Below are positions 1-8,471 of a stretch of DNA of 42,500 nucleotides, in pieces. The stretch lies in the NCBI GenBank assembly GCA_014529385.2, contig CM043944.1:179670240-179712739 (forward strand), given 5' to 3'. The position numbers and the translations under genes are program-made. The DNA comes from Adiantum capillus-veneris (taxonomy: Eukaryota; Streptophyta; Polypodiopsida; Polypodiales; Pteridaceae). Under the pieces are notes generated by a model, which searched no databases, was not told the DNA's origin, and saw only the letters and a program-made list of their open reading frames with translations. Position 1 is the first letter of the stretch. Every line of letters begins with the position of its first letter.

Positions 1-931
1 AAGCAACGATGCAACGCTGCGGATCTATCTCCCCAATCAAACGAACGCGACTCTTCGTGCCCACCCCACGTGTGGATCCGATGGATCGTCTTCAAGCTCA
101 AATTCGAGAGCTCAAGGACGAGAATGTAGAGCCCAAGGCTGTATTCTGTGTACATAAGAGACCGCTAGTGGAAAGCATCTCTATAAAACTGAGTACAAAA
201 AAAACCCTCGAGATGCTAGATATAGCCTATCTCGTAGGATCTTTAGGACAGAAAAAAACCAAAGGTGGATGTGGAAGAATCCACCAAAGGCAACTCCTCA
301 AGCTGCAGTATGAGAGTGCGTAGGATGAGCCACTGTGGTGGGGAGTAATGCCACTGAATGTGACCCCTGACAAACCTGGAAAACATTTGGGAGTGAGCCC
401 TTCGTTGATAAAAACAAGCCTGCCTTCCCCGGCTTCCTCCACCAGAATGTACACAATAAAAGACGGTGTAGCACTAAGAACGTCGGGACAACAAGCTTGC
501 CACACGTTCCATAATGTAATGGCAACTAGCATGCAAAACACCTCATATCGGAACACAGAATCATCATCCTGCGCATCCCCACTGTGTATCATGCTCAAGG
601 TAATTATGAGATACCCTAAGGCTATCAGCATAAAAATCTGATATGTGGCAGCACCCTCAAAAAACAAAATCTGATATGTGAGAGCACCCTCAAAAACCAA
701 TGTCTGCCACGACAATGCATCAACCATTAGACTACTCCCCACATAAGAAAGCCAAACTCCACCCCTGCTATAGAAACAAGTAGTGCCAGAGCTCTCCAAA
801 CAAGAAGTGATGTGATGGATCTGCAAAGGCAGTGGCTGGAAGTCTCTACAATCCAACCAGAATTGATGGGTCATGCGAAACAAGGTTTTGCCATACATTC
901 AGGCAATCTGACTTACACCACAGATGAGATC
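1..931. other. Unrecognised outer segment, possibly the 5' internal part of element C
   Basis: Element B is flanked on both sides by TTGAC (932-936 and 10602-10606). Before B inserted, this segment was therefore contiguous with the element C gag remnant starting at 10607. On the + strand, 69-125 encodes a short helical stretch (VDPMDRLQAQIRELKDE) of the kind seen near the start of plant Ty3 gag proteins. I rate this as suggestive only. From about 130 to 931 the only long ORF is on the - strand (227-898). Direct repeat: two roughly 33-base copies at about 632-698. Confidence 0.4.
227..898 (-). CDS. Hypothetical 223-codon ORF, unrecognised
   Basis: This is an uninterrupted ORF from ATG at 898 to the stop at 227. 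I do not recognise the family. Visible features are a strongly hydrophobic central stretch (around MLIALGYLIITLSMI) followed by an acidic DAQDDDS patch, a second hydrophobic stretch, and a duplicated FEGA-x-TYQI motif from a roughly 33-base direct repeat at 632-698. It lies antisense to elements B and C and would have been contiguous with the element C gag remnant before B inserted. It may be a captured plant gene fragment or a chance ORF. Its copy in the other arm (40986-41657) encodes the same protein. Absence of introns and of any recognised domain keeps confidence low. Confidence 0.3.
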   Translation of the reverse strand: MYGKTLFRMTHQFWLDCRDFQPLPLQIHHITSCLESSGTTCFYSRGGVWLSYVGSSLMVDALSWQTLVFEGALTYQILFFEGAATYQIFMLIALGYLIITLSMIHSGDAQDDDSVFRYEVFCMLVAITLWNVWQACCPDVLSATPSFIVYILVEEAGEGRLVFINEGLTPKCFPGLSGVTFSGITPHHSGSSYALSYCSLRSCLWWILPHPPLVFFCPKDPTR

Positions 932-936
932 TTGAC
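932..936. repeat. Target-site duplication of element B, left copy (TTGAC)
   Basis: TTGAC lies immediately before the TGTCACAAACTG start of the B 5' LTR. The identical five bases follow the B 3' LTR at 10602-10606. Five bases is the standard duplication length for LTR retrotransposons. Confidence 0.88.
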
Positions 937-1166
937 TGTCACAAACTGCTGACGTGTCAAAGCCTTGAATAAGAGAGCCAACCTGCACATGCCGGCCGAG
1001 GGGCCTAAACCCTAAGAAGAACAAGTAACAGAAGAAGAAGTCCTACCAACTTATGGGGACCCCGTCCGACAGGGCCCCAATTGACATAAAGGATTAAAAT
1101 AAAGTAGGACTCTCACACACATACAAAAGAGACTTGCGCAAATTGATGACGTGGTAGATTTTTGAA
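937..1166 (+). repeat. Element B 5' LTR, first part
   Basis: Begins TGTCACAAACTG and aligns with the start of the intact B LTR at 9938 for about 230 bases, up to the GACGTGGTAGATTT motif. It then switches to the interior of the A LTR. Compared with the intact LTR, about 20 bases of B and about 120 bases of the A LTR start are missing at this junction, so a deletion followed the insertion of A. Confidence 0.85.
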
Positions 1167-1360
1167 AATTGCACCATGCATGACCAGTCACTTAGATTAG
1201 ATGCATATCCTCCAGTTGCACGCAGCATGATCATCAGCATTCCCATAAAAATTCATCAAGGGAATTTTCCAGTGTATTAAACCTATTTTCCGATTTTTCA
1301 CATTTTTCACTTATTTATTGACTTTTGTTGGGAACTAGGTAGGCAATTTTGCTAAGACAA

Positions 1361-1368
1361 TATATAAG
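1361..1368 (+). promoter_or_regulatory. Candidate TATA box of the A LTR (TATATAAG)
   Basis: TATATAAG within the A LTR. The same sequence is at 6499-6506 in the 3' LTR and in both LTR copies of the right arm. The position upstream of the GCGTTT-rich stretch fits a U3/R boundary. Confidence 0.55.
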
Positions 1369-2071
1369 CAAACCAAAGCTAGCACTTTCTGGCAGAAGAG
1401 GCAGCAGGAGCATTGCTCAACAGGCCACTTCTCAAGCAAGACCAACCCATTCAACCTGGCGTTTCCTAGCCCTAAAGGCCAGCGTTTTCAGCGTAAGGAC
1501 CAGCCTGGCGTTTTGGAGGATCACCAATCAGCCAACGATTCTAGCCAAGTGCCCAGTTCATCTAGCGTTTGGGGATTTCAGCCCATCCTTGCCGGCATCA
1601 CAGATTCAGCCCTACACTTGGCGTTTTTGAACAGCCTCAGCCAACATTTTTGGGACAATAACCTCAACATTTTTGATAGCCCTCATCAACGTTTTGCACC
1701 AGCACTTCAGCACCAGTAGCATAGCGTTTTTTCAGCAGTTTTCCAGCACCATACTACAGCGTTTTTGCACCTGCAAATTCAGCACTTGAAACCTAGCAAG
1801 AGCAGCGTTTCTGGACAGCAGCAGAGCAGCGATTTGTATGACAACAGTCCAGCGTTTTCAGCCATAAGAAAAACAGTGTTTGTTGCACACGAAGGCACAG
1901 TAGCAGATAGCGTCGTCCTCATCGGCGTCGTCATCATAGCAGCATTCAGTTTTCAGCCATAGTCTCTTCATCGTCGGCACCACCATCGGCCTTGACCTCG
2001 AACCATTTAGATTTGCATCAGCATCTTGCACCAAATTGTGCAATTAATAGTAGACCACTCTCGCCATCGAG

Positions 2072-2741
2072 TGTCACAAATTGCTAACGTGTCAAAGCCT
2101 AAAGAATGGGGCCAACTTACATATGCCGGCCGAGAGGCCTAAACCCTAGCAGAAGCAGAAGCAACAGATAGAAGAAAGCAGCACATTTCCGTCGGATTGC
2201 TGACGTGGCAGATGTACGGATTTCCAAAAATCACGCTGGCTGATGACTCGGCATACTATACAGATTTCCGCGTTTTGCGTTGGCTGATGACGTGGCAAGC
2301 TGTACGGATTTCCGTAAATTATGCTGGCAGCTTTTGGCATTGCTTTTTGGACCAGAAGCTTTTGAGTTTTAAAAGCTTTTTATTGTAACTGCTTTTCAGG
2401 CCAAGGGCCTTTAAATATGAGGTGAAGGCTCATTCTCTTGCATGCTTCTTGGAGAAGGTGCAGAGTCTGGAGTACCGGCTTGTACCGTATTGATGCAATA
2501 TAAAGAAATACCGAAAGGGGCACCAAGGTTTGGGGCCAATACTCTCTGGGGTGGAATTCCGCCACTCCGTGTCGCGTGTCGTCTCTCTCTTTCAGTTCAG
2601 TTGCTAAAAGTCTCTCTGGGGTGGAATTCCGCCACTCCGTGTCGCATGTCGCCTCTCTCTTTCAGTTCAGCTACTATTGAAGTGCTAAAAGTCTGTTCAG
2701 TCTGTTCTTTTCTATTGGCACGTGGTGCCCGTCTTGTGACA
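2072..2741 (+). mobile_element. Solo B-type LTR inserted in the A 5' LTR
   Basis: A 670-base LTR from TGTCACAAATTG to CTTGTGACA, flanked by TCGAG on both sides (2067-2071 and 2742-2746). The homologous site in the A 3' LTR near 7830 is empty and reads continuously through CCATCGAGAGTGG, which proves the insertion. No internal sequence remains, so LTR-LTR recombination removed it. It contains three roughly 43-base subrepeats (2196-2325) with TGACGTGGCA or a variant, and a TATAAAG at 2499-2505. The 2570-2660 part contains a short local duplication. Confidence 0.95.
2196..2325 (+). promoter_or_regulatory. Tandem subrepeats with ACGT-core boxes in the B-type LTR
   Basis: Three units of about 43 bases share CTGA-GACGTGGCA followed by TACGGATTTCC. 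TGACGTGGCA is exact at 2201-2210 and 2288-2297 and degenerate (TGACTCGGCA) at 2244-2253. TGACG and ACGTGG cores are known plant bZIP-binding motifs. A role as LTR enhancer is inferred. Confidence 0.5.
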
Positions 2742-2979
2742 TCGAGAGTGGGGTCCTTGGAGGAGGGTTTGACAACGTCTTGGTGTCATATTCTCTTCTC
2801 TCTCCATCTCTCAGTCTCAGCACCTTCATTTACAGTGTTTATCCACTTTGTTTGTGATCACTTGCACTCTCTCATTAAAGCACGGAAGGCTCTCCCTTCC
2901 CTAAGAACAAGGAACCTTGAGCACAGTTCAGAGCACTATCTTAAGCAAAGTTCAAGATTCACTTCCGTTACACCTTACA

Positions 2980-2992
2980 TTGTTATCAGAGC
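2980..2992 (+). other. Element A primer-binding site, degenerate
   Basis: TTGTTATCAGAGC directly follows the LTR end CCTTACA. It matches the initiator tRNA-Met site (TGGTATCAGAGC) except for one substitution and an extra T. Confidence 0.75.
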
Positions 2993-3310
2993 TTTGGCAG
3001 TGTTCTGTATCACTCAAGGAAAGAACCACAAGAATTTTTTTGCTTGTTGTGGTCGCACGAGCCCAAGTTCGCTTGGGCGTTTCGATTCCTAATCGTGTTT
3101 TTGAAGAGTGACATGAATCCCAAGAAAGAAGGGCTTGTCCAGCCTCCCCTTGTGCCTCTTTTCACTCATTGAGAGCGGACCGTGCACTTAGCGGCCGGCC
3201 AATCGATGTGACCTTGGTGTGAGTGCAAGGCCGCCAAGGGGTGCGCCCGTGGAAAAGAGCAAAACTCGGGTGAAGGGAAGATCCTTCTCTAGCACAAATT
3301 GCAAGCGAAA

Positions 3311-3401
3311 GAAGAACCTCAAGAACTCAAGAACCTCAAGACCCCAAGACCCTCAAGAACCCAAGACCCACAAGAACTTAAGAACCAAGAACACAGTGTA
3401 T
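3311..3401 (+). repeat. CAAGAACCT-type short tandem repeat in the A leader
   Basis: About nine imperfect units of 9-10 bases (CAAGAACCT, CAAGACCCT and variants) in the untranslated leader between the PBS and gag. The mirrored copy is at about 38483-38573. Confidence 0.6.
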
Positions 3402-3420
3402 AGTCATTACCCGAAGCGGA

Positions 3421-4614
3421 ATAGATACTTCGCATGGAGGTGGTCAGCATGGGAGTGGTGCAGAAGAGTTTTCCCCACCATGAGGTTTTCCCGACCCTCC
3501 CCCTTCCCCATCTACGCCACGGATATAACCAAATCCTATGGAGGCATTGGTCAAGTCGATGATGGAGATGATGGCAAAACAACAAGAAACGAATCGCGTT
3601 GTGATGGCACAACTAGAAAGAAAAGCAGAATGACAAGAAGCCTTGGAGCGTGAGCGTGATCAAGCGCGCTTGGCGGCTAAAGAAAGACAGGCAGAGCGTG
3701 CAGCCAAGCGTAAATGACACATGCAAGAGTTGGTACGACATGTTCTAGCCTCGAAGTCCGAGCCAACCAAAGATGTTGGCAGTTCATCAAGTGGCGCAAG
3801 CCGACATTCGGACTCCAACAACCCAGTCACAAAGAAGATCCAGTTCAGTAAGTATGATGGTAAGATAGATGCTACGGTTATTCATTCTTGGTTGCATCAA
3901 TTTAATGCTTATTTTGTGACAACTAACAAGACAGGAAATAGCAAGGTTTTGACGACAGCTATGTGCCTTGCCGGTGATGCCATCAATTGGTACCACGCAT
4001 GGCAAGAGGCACAGTTAGCCACGCACCTAGAGGAAGCCAACGATTTCACGCCCCTTTCCTTCAATTGGGCCGATTTCCAAGACAAGCTCAAGGCGCGGTT
4101 TATGCCACCTCAGTACCTCACACGATTGAAGGATGATTGGCACAGTCTCAAGCAAAATGGTATGCCAGTTATGTCTTTCTCTAATTGTGTTTTGCAGCTA
4201 GCCACCCAATTACGCAAGTCGGATGATGAGCGCAAAGAGACATTCCTTTATGGATTGGACGAGTATATCAAGTATGATGTCGAGGTGCTCGATCTAATCG
4301 ATCTCAACAAGGCGGTAGCGATTACTCTCACACAGGAGATGAAGCACAACAAGAGAAAGCCTAAGGAAACTAAGACTTCGACAAGTATCTCTCAGACCTC
4401 GCAGTACCCTCAGAACAGTAAGAATGGTAAGAATGGTAAGAACGGTAACTCTTCTAACCAATCTTCCAATAGTCACTCAAAAAAAAACTCTTCTAATGAA
4501 CCTAAGGGTAAGGCTAACATAATTGCTAAACCTAAGCTCACTCCATATGAAAAGGTAGCACAAGGAATTCTAGGAGGATACATCACGTCCGGAAGAGCAA
4601 AGCACTTATTCTAA
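3421..4614 (+). pseudogene. gag: Element A gag (capsid) with internal stops
   Basis: Gag forms the particle in which LTR retrotransposon RNA is packaged. One frame runs through the region. A proline-rich start is followed by a charged helical stretch from 3538, then from 3721 a 297-codon open block with the Retrotrans_gag signature (HSWLHQFNAYF, CLAGDAINWYHAW, WADFQDKLKARFMPPQYL), and then a Lys/Asn/Ser-rich tail. In-frame stops lie at 3481 (TGA), 3526 (TAA), 3631 (TGA) and 3715 (TGA). The frame ends at 4612-4614, just before the zinc knuckle, which lies in another frame. Several of the stops are TGA, as expected from decay of CGA codons. The open block starting at 3721 is not the true start. 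Confidence 0.85.
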
Positions 4615-4826
4615 GGAAGATCGTTGTTTTCATTGTCACATTAAGGGTCACATAAAAAGAACATGTCCTAATCTTAACTCTAATGAATCTAAAGAATCCA
4701 CAGAACCCACTTTCTCTGTCAACGCAATAAATGAGAACACGAGTGTGCCCCAAGTTTCTCATGACCCTCCCATTAATGAGTCTCTCATTAAATGTTATGG
4801 TCATATGACGGGGCATCGCTCCCGGT
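4615..4826 (+). pseudogene. Element A zinc knuckle and gag-protease linker, frameshifted
   Basis: A canonical CCHC zinc knuckle, CFHCHIKGHIKRTC, spans 4625-4666 one base out of frame with gag upstream. The same frame stays open through a Ser/Asn/Glu-rich linker to about 4858. The protease active-site D-S/T-G triplet is not found in any frame before the next ORF, so the N-terminal half of protease appears lost. Confidence 0.75.
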
Positions 4827-6173
4827 ATGGACTCTCTCATCACGAAGGAGTGCCTTGACATGTTGTTTACAATTCAACAAGCTGCTTTCTTTAGAAAATT
4901 TTTGGTCTCTCCTCTCTCAGGATGTGATATGATTTTGGGCATTCGATGGTTTCGTGAGCATAACCCTCTCATTGATTGGGCGAAAAATACGTTCACTTTC
5001 AATGCCAAAAGTGACTCTCCCATTGTCATTCGTGGAGAGCAAGTTGTTCATTCTTCATCTCTCATTTCTAATGTGCAGGCGAAGATTGAACGGATTCTGG
5101 ACAAGGAGACTCTTTCAGTCTCTTCTTTGCAGGATTTTCATGATAATGATGAGCATGATGATTTGAATGACAATGACAAGCATGATGATCACGATGTGAT
5201 TTCTCACAAGCATGATGATTTGTATGATCAAGACGTGATTGTTCACAAGGATGATAGTTTAGTTGATGCTTTTTCTAGCGAAGCTAATCTCGTTGCAGAT
5301 TCGATCAATCACGAAGAATCGATCTTGGCTTTCGAGTCGAGGTCCACAGCACCTCCCCAAGCAGAATCCATTAAACAAGACGAACCGATCTTGGCTCTCG
5401 AGGCTAGGTCCAAAGAACCCCCACAAGAAGTACTATGTGTTCGCATGATTAGTCAGTACGCATTGTTCAAGTGTTTTATTCGTGGTCGTTTCCTGTATTT
5501 TAGTCAGCGTTTTTATGTGATCCCTTTTCCTAGGCATGGCATATTGTACGTTGAGCACGTTTCACTCATGAATGAGCACGGATGTATGCGGATTATTCAT
5601 GAAAAGCTGAAAAGTATGCATTCAAGGAAGTCACATTCCATGTCTCTTCCTTGGCGCGACACAGTTGTAGAAAGAGCACAAGAAAGTATGAGCACCAAGC
5701 ATGGGCATTTCCGTTGTGAATTGCCACAGTTGATTGATTTAGATCAGAAAGACAAGATTCGATCTCAATGTTTGCGTGTGTGTGGTAAACGGTTTGGCAC
5801 TCTCTCTATTTGTTCATCTACATTACATGCACAGTCTTTGAGGCAGACGAGATCTTTCCCAGTCACTTTACATGAAATGGATATGTTCATGTTTTTGTGT
5901 TGGAAGTGGTTTCAGGAATGTTCAGCCTTGGAGATTCTTGAAGAAGGTGGACTTACGTCCATAAACAAAGTGGAAGCATTGAAGCAGTCTCCGATGACTT
6001 TGTGTCGCTTTCAGCATGGCCCAAAGAAGCAAGCATTGCAGACCTTTATGAAGCTCAAGTATCACGCGACCCACACATCAGAGTGGGCCGGCGAAGAGTC
6101 CTTTCCAGGATTCCATACCCTGTTGGCGATCTCCCTCGATGCTATAAAGTACGGTATCAGTACCTCACTTTGA
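4827..6173 (+). CDS. Protease C-terminal remnant fused to a long ORF of unknown function
   Basis: An open frame of 448 codons. Residues 1-60 match the C-terminal half of Ty3-type retropepsin (GCDMILGIRWFREHNPLIDW). From about residue 100 the sequence is unlike any retrotransposon domain I know. A His/Asp-rich acidic tract (DEHDD, DKHDDHD, HKHDD) covers residues 109-145, followed by a doubled ESI-x-x-x-E-ILA-x-E-x-RS-x-PPQ unit at 169-206. A Cys/His/Met/Arg-rich region follows to the stop, which abuts the polypurine tract. RT, RNase H and integrase would normally stand here. The ORF is intact in both arms (5 residue changes, no stop), unlike gag. The first ATG is used for convenience; the frame may be entered by frameshifting from upstream. 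Confidence 0.65.
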   Translation: MDSLITKECLDMLFTIQQAAFFRKFLVSPLSGCDMILGIRWFREHNPLIDWAKNTFTFNAKSDSPIVIRGEQVVHSSSLISNVQAKIERILDKETLSVSSLQDFHDNDEHDDLNDNDKHDDHDVISHKHDDLYDQDVIVHKDDSLVDAFSSEANLVADSINHEESILAFESRSTAPPQAESIKQDEPILALEARSKEPPQEVLCVRMISQYALFKCFIRGRFLYFSQRFYVIPFPRHGILYVEHVSLMNEHGCMRIIHEKLKSMHSRKSHSMSLPWRDTVVERAQESMSTKHGHFRCELPQLIDLDQKDKIRSQCLRVCGKRFGTLSICSSTLHAQSLRQTRSFPVTLHEMDMFMFLCWKWFQECSALEILEEGGLTSINKVEALKQSPMTLCRFQHGPKKQALQTFMKLKYHATHTSEWAGEESFPGFHTLLAISLDAIKYGISTSL

Positions 6174-6184
6174 AAAGGAGGGGA
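6173..6184 (+). other. Element A polypurine tract
   Basis: AAAAGGAGGGGA overlaps the stop codon of the preceding ORF and ends immediately before the TGGCATGTGACACG start of the 3' LTR. It is the second-strand DNA primer site. Confidence 0.85.
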
Positions 6185-8062
6185 TGGCATGTGACACGTC
6201 CAACCCTATGTGTCCGTGGACAAGCTACAGCATGACCAGGGTTCAGTTCAATCAGTCAAGTCTAGATTAGGAAGTGATCTAGCACTTTTATGAGTCTGTT
6301 CGTAGACCGTGCATGACCAGTCACTTAGATTAGATGCATATCCTCCGATTGCACAAAGCATGATTATCAGCATTCCCATTCACAATTCATCAAGGGAATT
6401 TTCCAGTGCATTAACCCTTTTTCCCCTATTTTTGACATTTTTCACTTATTTATCGAGTGACCTGTTGGGAACTAGGTAGGGCAATTTTGCTAAGATAATA
6501 TATAAGCAAACCAAAGCTAGCACTTTCTGGCAGAAGAGGCAGCAGGAGCATTGCGCAACAGGCCACTTCTTAAGCAAGACAAACCCATTCAACCTGGCGT
6601 TTCCTAGCCCTAAAGGCCAGCGTTTTCCCCCTAAGGACCAGCCTGGCGTTTTGGAGGATCACCAATCTGCCAACGATTCTAGCAAAGTACCCAGTTCATC
6701 CAGCATTTGGGGATTTCAGCCCATCCTCGCCAGCATCACAGATTCAGCCCTACACTTGGGGTTTTTGAACAGCCTCAGCCAGCATTTTTGGGACAATAAC
6801 CTCAGCGTTTTTGACAGCCCTGATTAGCGTTTTGCACCAGCACTTCAGCACCAGTAGCATAGCATTTTTTCAGCACCATACTACAGCGTTTTTGCACCTG
6901 CAAATTCAGCACTTGAAACCTAGCAAGAGCAGCGTTTCTGGACAGCAGCAGAGCAGCGATTTGTGTGACAACAGTCCAACGTTTTCTGTCACAAGACGGG
7001 CACCACGTGCCAATAGAAAAGAACATATTGAACAAACTTTTAGCACTTCAATAACAACTGAGCTGAAAGAGAGAGACGACACGCGACACGGAGTGGCAGA
7101 ATTCCACCCCAGAGAGTATTGGCCCCAAACCTTGGCGCCCCTTTCCGTATTTCTTTATATTGCATCAACAGAGTACAAACCGGTACTCCAAACTCTACAC
7201 CTTCTCCATGAATCATGCCAGAGAATGAGCCCTAACATCATATTTAAAGTTTACAGTAAAACGCTTTCAAACTCAAAAGCATCTGCTCCAAAAGCAAAGC
7301 CAAGAAGCTGCCAGTACAATTCATGGAAATCCGTACCGCCTACCACGTCATCAGCCAGCACAAAACGCGGAAATCCGTACAGCCTGCCACATCATCATGC
7401 CAACGCAATTTTTGAAAATTTGCCACGTCATCAGTTTTTTTGGGTGTGTGTGGATCCTGCTTTATTTTAATCTTTATGTCGCTTGGGGCCCCATCGAATG
7501 GGGTCCCCATAAGTTGGTAGGACTTCTTCTTCTATTACTTGTTCTTCTTAGGGTTTAGGCCCCTCGACCGGCATCTTGAAGTTGGCTCCCTTCTTCAGGG
7601 CAGACACGTCAACAGTTCGTTACATTTTCAGCCATAAGAAAAACAACGTTTGTTGCACACGAAGGCACTGTAGCAGAAAGCGTCGACGTCGTCGTCATAG
7701 CAGCATTTAGTTTCCAGCCATAGTCTCGTCATCGTCGGCACCACAGTCGGGCTCGACCTCGAACCATTTAGATTTGCATCAAAGTCTTGTACCAGAGTGT
7801 GCAATCAATAGTAGACCACTCTCGCCATCGAGAGTGGGGCCCTTGGAGGAGGGTTTGACAACTTGCTGGTGTCGTATTCTCTTCTCTCTCTATCTCTCAG
7901 TCTCAGCACCTTCATTCACAGTTTCCACTTTGTTTGTGATCACTTGCACTCTCTCATTAAAGCACGAAAGGCTCTCCATTCCCTAAGCACAAGGAACCTT
8001 GAGCACACTTCGGAGCACTCATCTTGAGCAAAGTTCAACATTCACTTCCGTTGCACCTTACA
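6185..8062 (+). repeat. Element A 3' LTR with a solo LTR inserted
   Basis: Starts after the polypurine tract (TG at 6185, or TGTGACACG at 6190) and ends TTGCACCTTACA. Without the solo LTR (6987-7624) and one TSD copy it is about 1.23 kb, the full LTR length. TATA box TATATAAG at 6499-6506. GCGTTT-type repeats follow to about 6985. Beyond 8062 the sequence resumes as the B LTR. Confidence 0.88.
6987..7624 (-). mobile_element. Solo B-type LTR inserted in the A 3' LTR, reverse orientation
   Basis: On the - strand it runs from TGTAACGAACTG to TTGTGACA, 638 bases, flanked by TTTTC on both sides (6982-6986 and 7625-7629). The A 5' LTR is uninterrupted at the same place (CCAGCGTTTTCAGCC near 1852-1866), giving the empty site. 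It is an independent insertion from the one at 2072-2741, in the opposite orientation. Confidence 0.95.
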
Positions 8063-8458
8063 CTTTACGGATTTCCACATTTTGCGCTAGCTGATGACAT
8101 GGCAGTTGTACGGATTTCCGTGATTTACGCAAACAGTTTTTTTGGCATTGCTTTTGGACTAAGAGCTTTTGAGTTTGCTTTTCATAGGCCAAGGGCCTTT
8201 AAATATGTGGTAAGGGCTCATTCTCTGGCATGCTTCTTGGAGAAGGTGCAGAGTCTGGAGTACCGGCTTGTACTGAGTTGATGCAATATAAAGAAATACC
8301 GAAAGGGGCGCCAAGGTTAAAGGCCAATACTCTCTGAGGTGGAACTCCGCCACTCCGTGTCGCGTGTGGTCTCTCTCTTTCAGTTCAGTAGTTATTTGAA
8401 GTGCTTAAAGTTGTTCAGTCTGTTCTTTTCTATTGGCACGTGGTGCCCATCTTGTGAA
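8063..8458 (+). repeat. Element B 5' LTR, second part
   Basis: The B LTR resumes after element A and continues to CATCTTGTGAA, where the intact copy ends CTTGTGACA. It includes the TATAAAG box near 8287 and the CCGAAAGGGGCGCC motif shared by all B-type LTRs. Right-arm and other B copies suggest the target sequence at the A insertion was CTGTA. The matching left duplication was deleted. Confidence 0.85.
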
Positions 8459-8459
8459 G

Positions 8460-8471
8460 TGGTATCAGAGC
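8460..8471 (+). other. Element B primer-binding site
   Basis: TGGTATCAGAGC, an exact match to the initiator tRNA-Met priming site used by many plant LTR retrotransposons, one base after the LTR end. Confidence 0.9.

Larger units (their letters stand above)
1167..2979 (+). repeat. Element A 5' LTR (5'-truncated, with solo LTR insertion)
   Basis: Aligns with the 3' LTR from the ACC-GTGCATGACCAG region onward and ends CCTTACA directly before the PBS-like site. Removing the solo LTR at 2072-2741 and one TSD copy leaves about 1.14 kb. It carries a TATA box (1361-1368) and, downstream of it, about ten copies of a GCGTTT motif spaced 30-50 bases apart up to 1860. It differs from the 3' LTR by roughly 5% in the stretches compared. 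Confidence 0.85.
1167..8062 (+). mobile_element. Element A: gag-protease LTR retrotransposon with a novel ORF
   Basis: The 5' LTR is 1167-2979 (start deleted), a PBS-like site is at 2980-2992, decayed gag is at about 3421-4614, the zinc knuckle is at 4625-4666, the protease remnant plus unknown ORF is 4827-6173, the polypurine tract is 6173-6184, and the 3' LTR is 6185-8062. No RT, RNase H or integrase lies between protease and polypurine tract, so the element could only have moved with enzymes supplied in trans. It sits inside the 5' LTR of element B. Each of its LTRs contains a solo B-type LTR at a different site. Confidence 0.85.

Noticed and set aside
2442-3092. 216-codon ORF starting in the solo LTR and running past the A PBS
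   Set aside because: It crosses the solo-LTR end, the target duplication and the A LTR end, which are independent DNA units; it is a chance frame.
6002-6235. 77-codon + ORF running into the A 3' LTR
   Set aside because: It overlaps the longer intact ORF in another frame and crosses the polypurine tract and LTR start, so it is a frame shadow.
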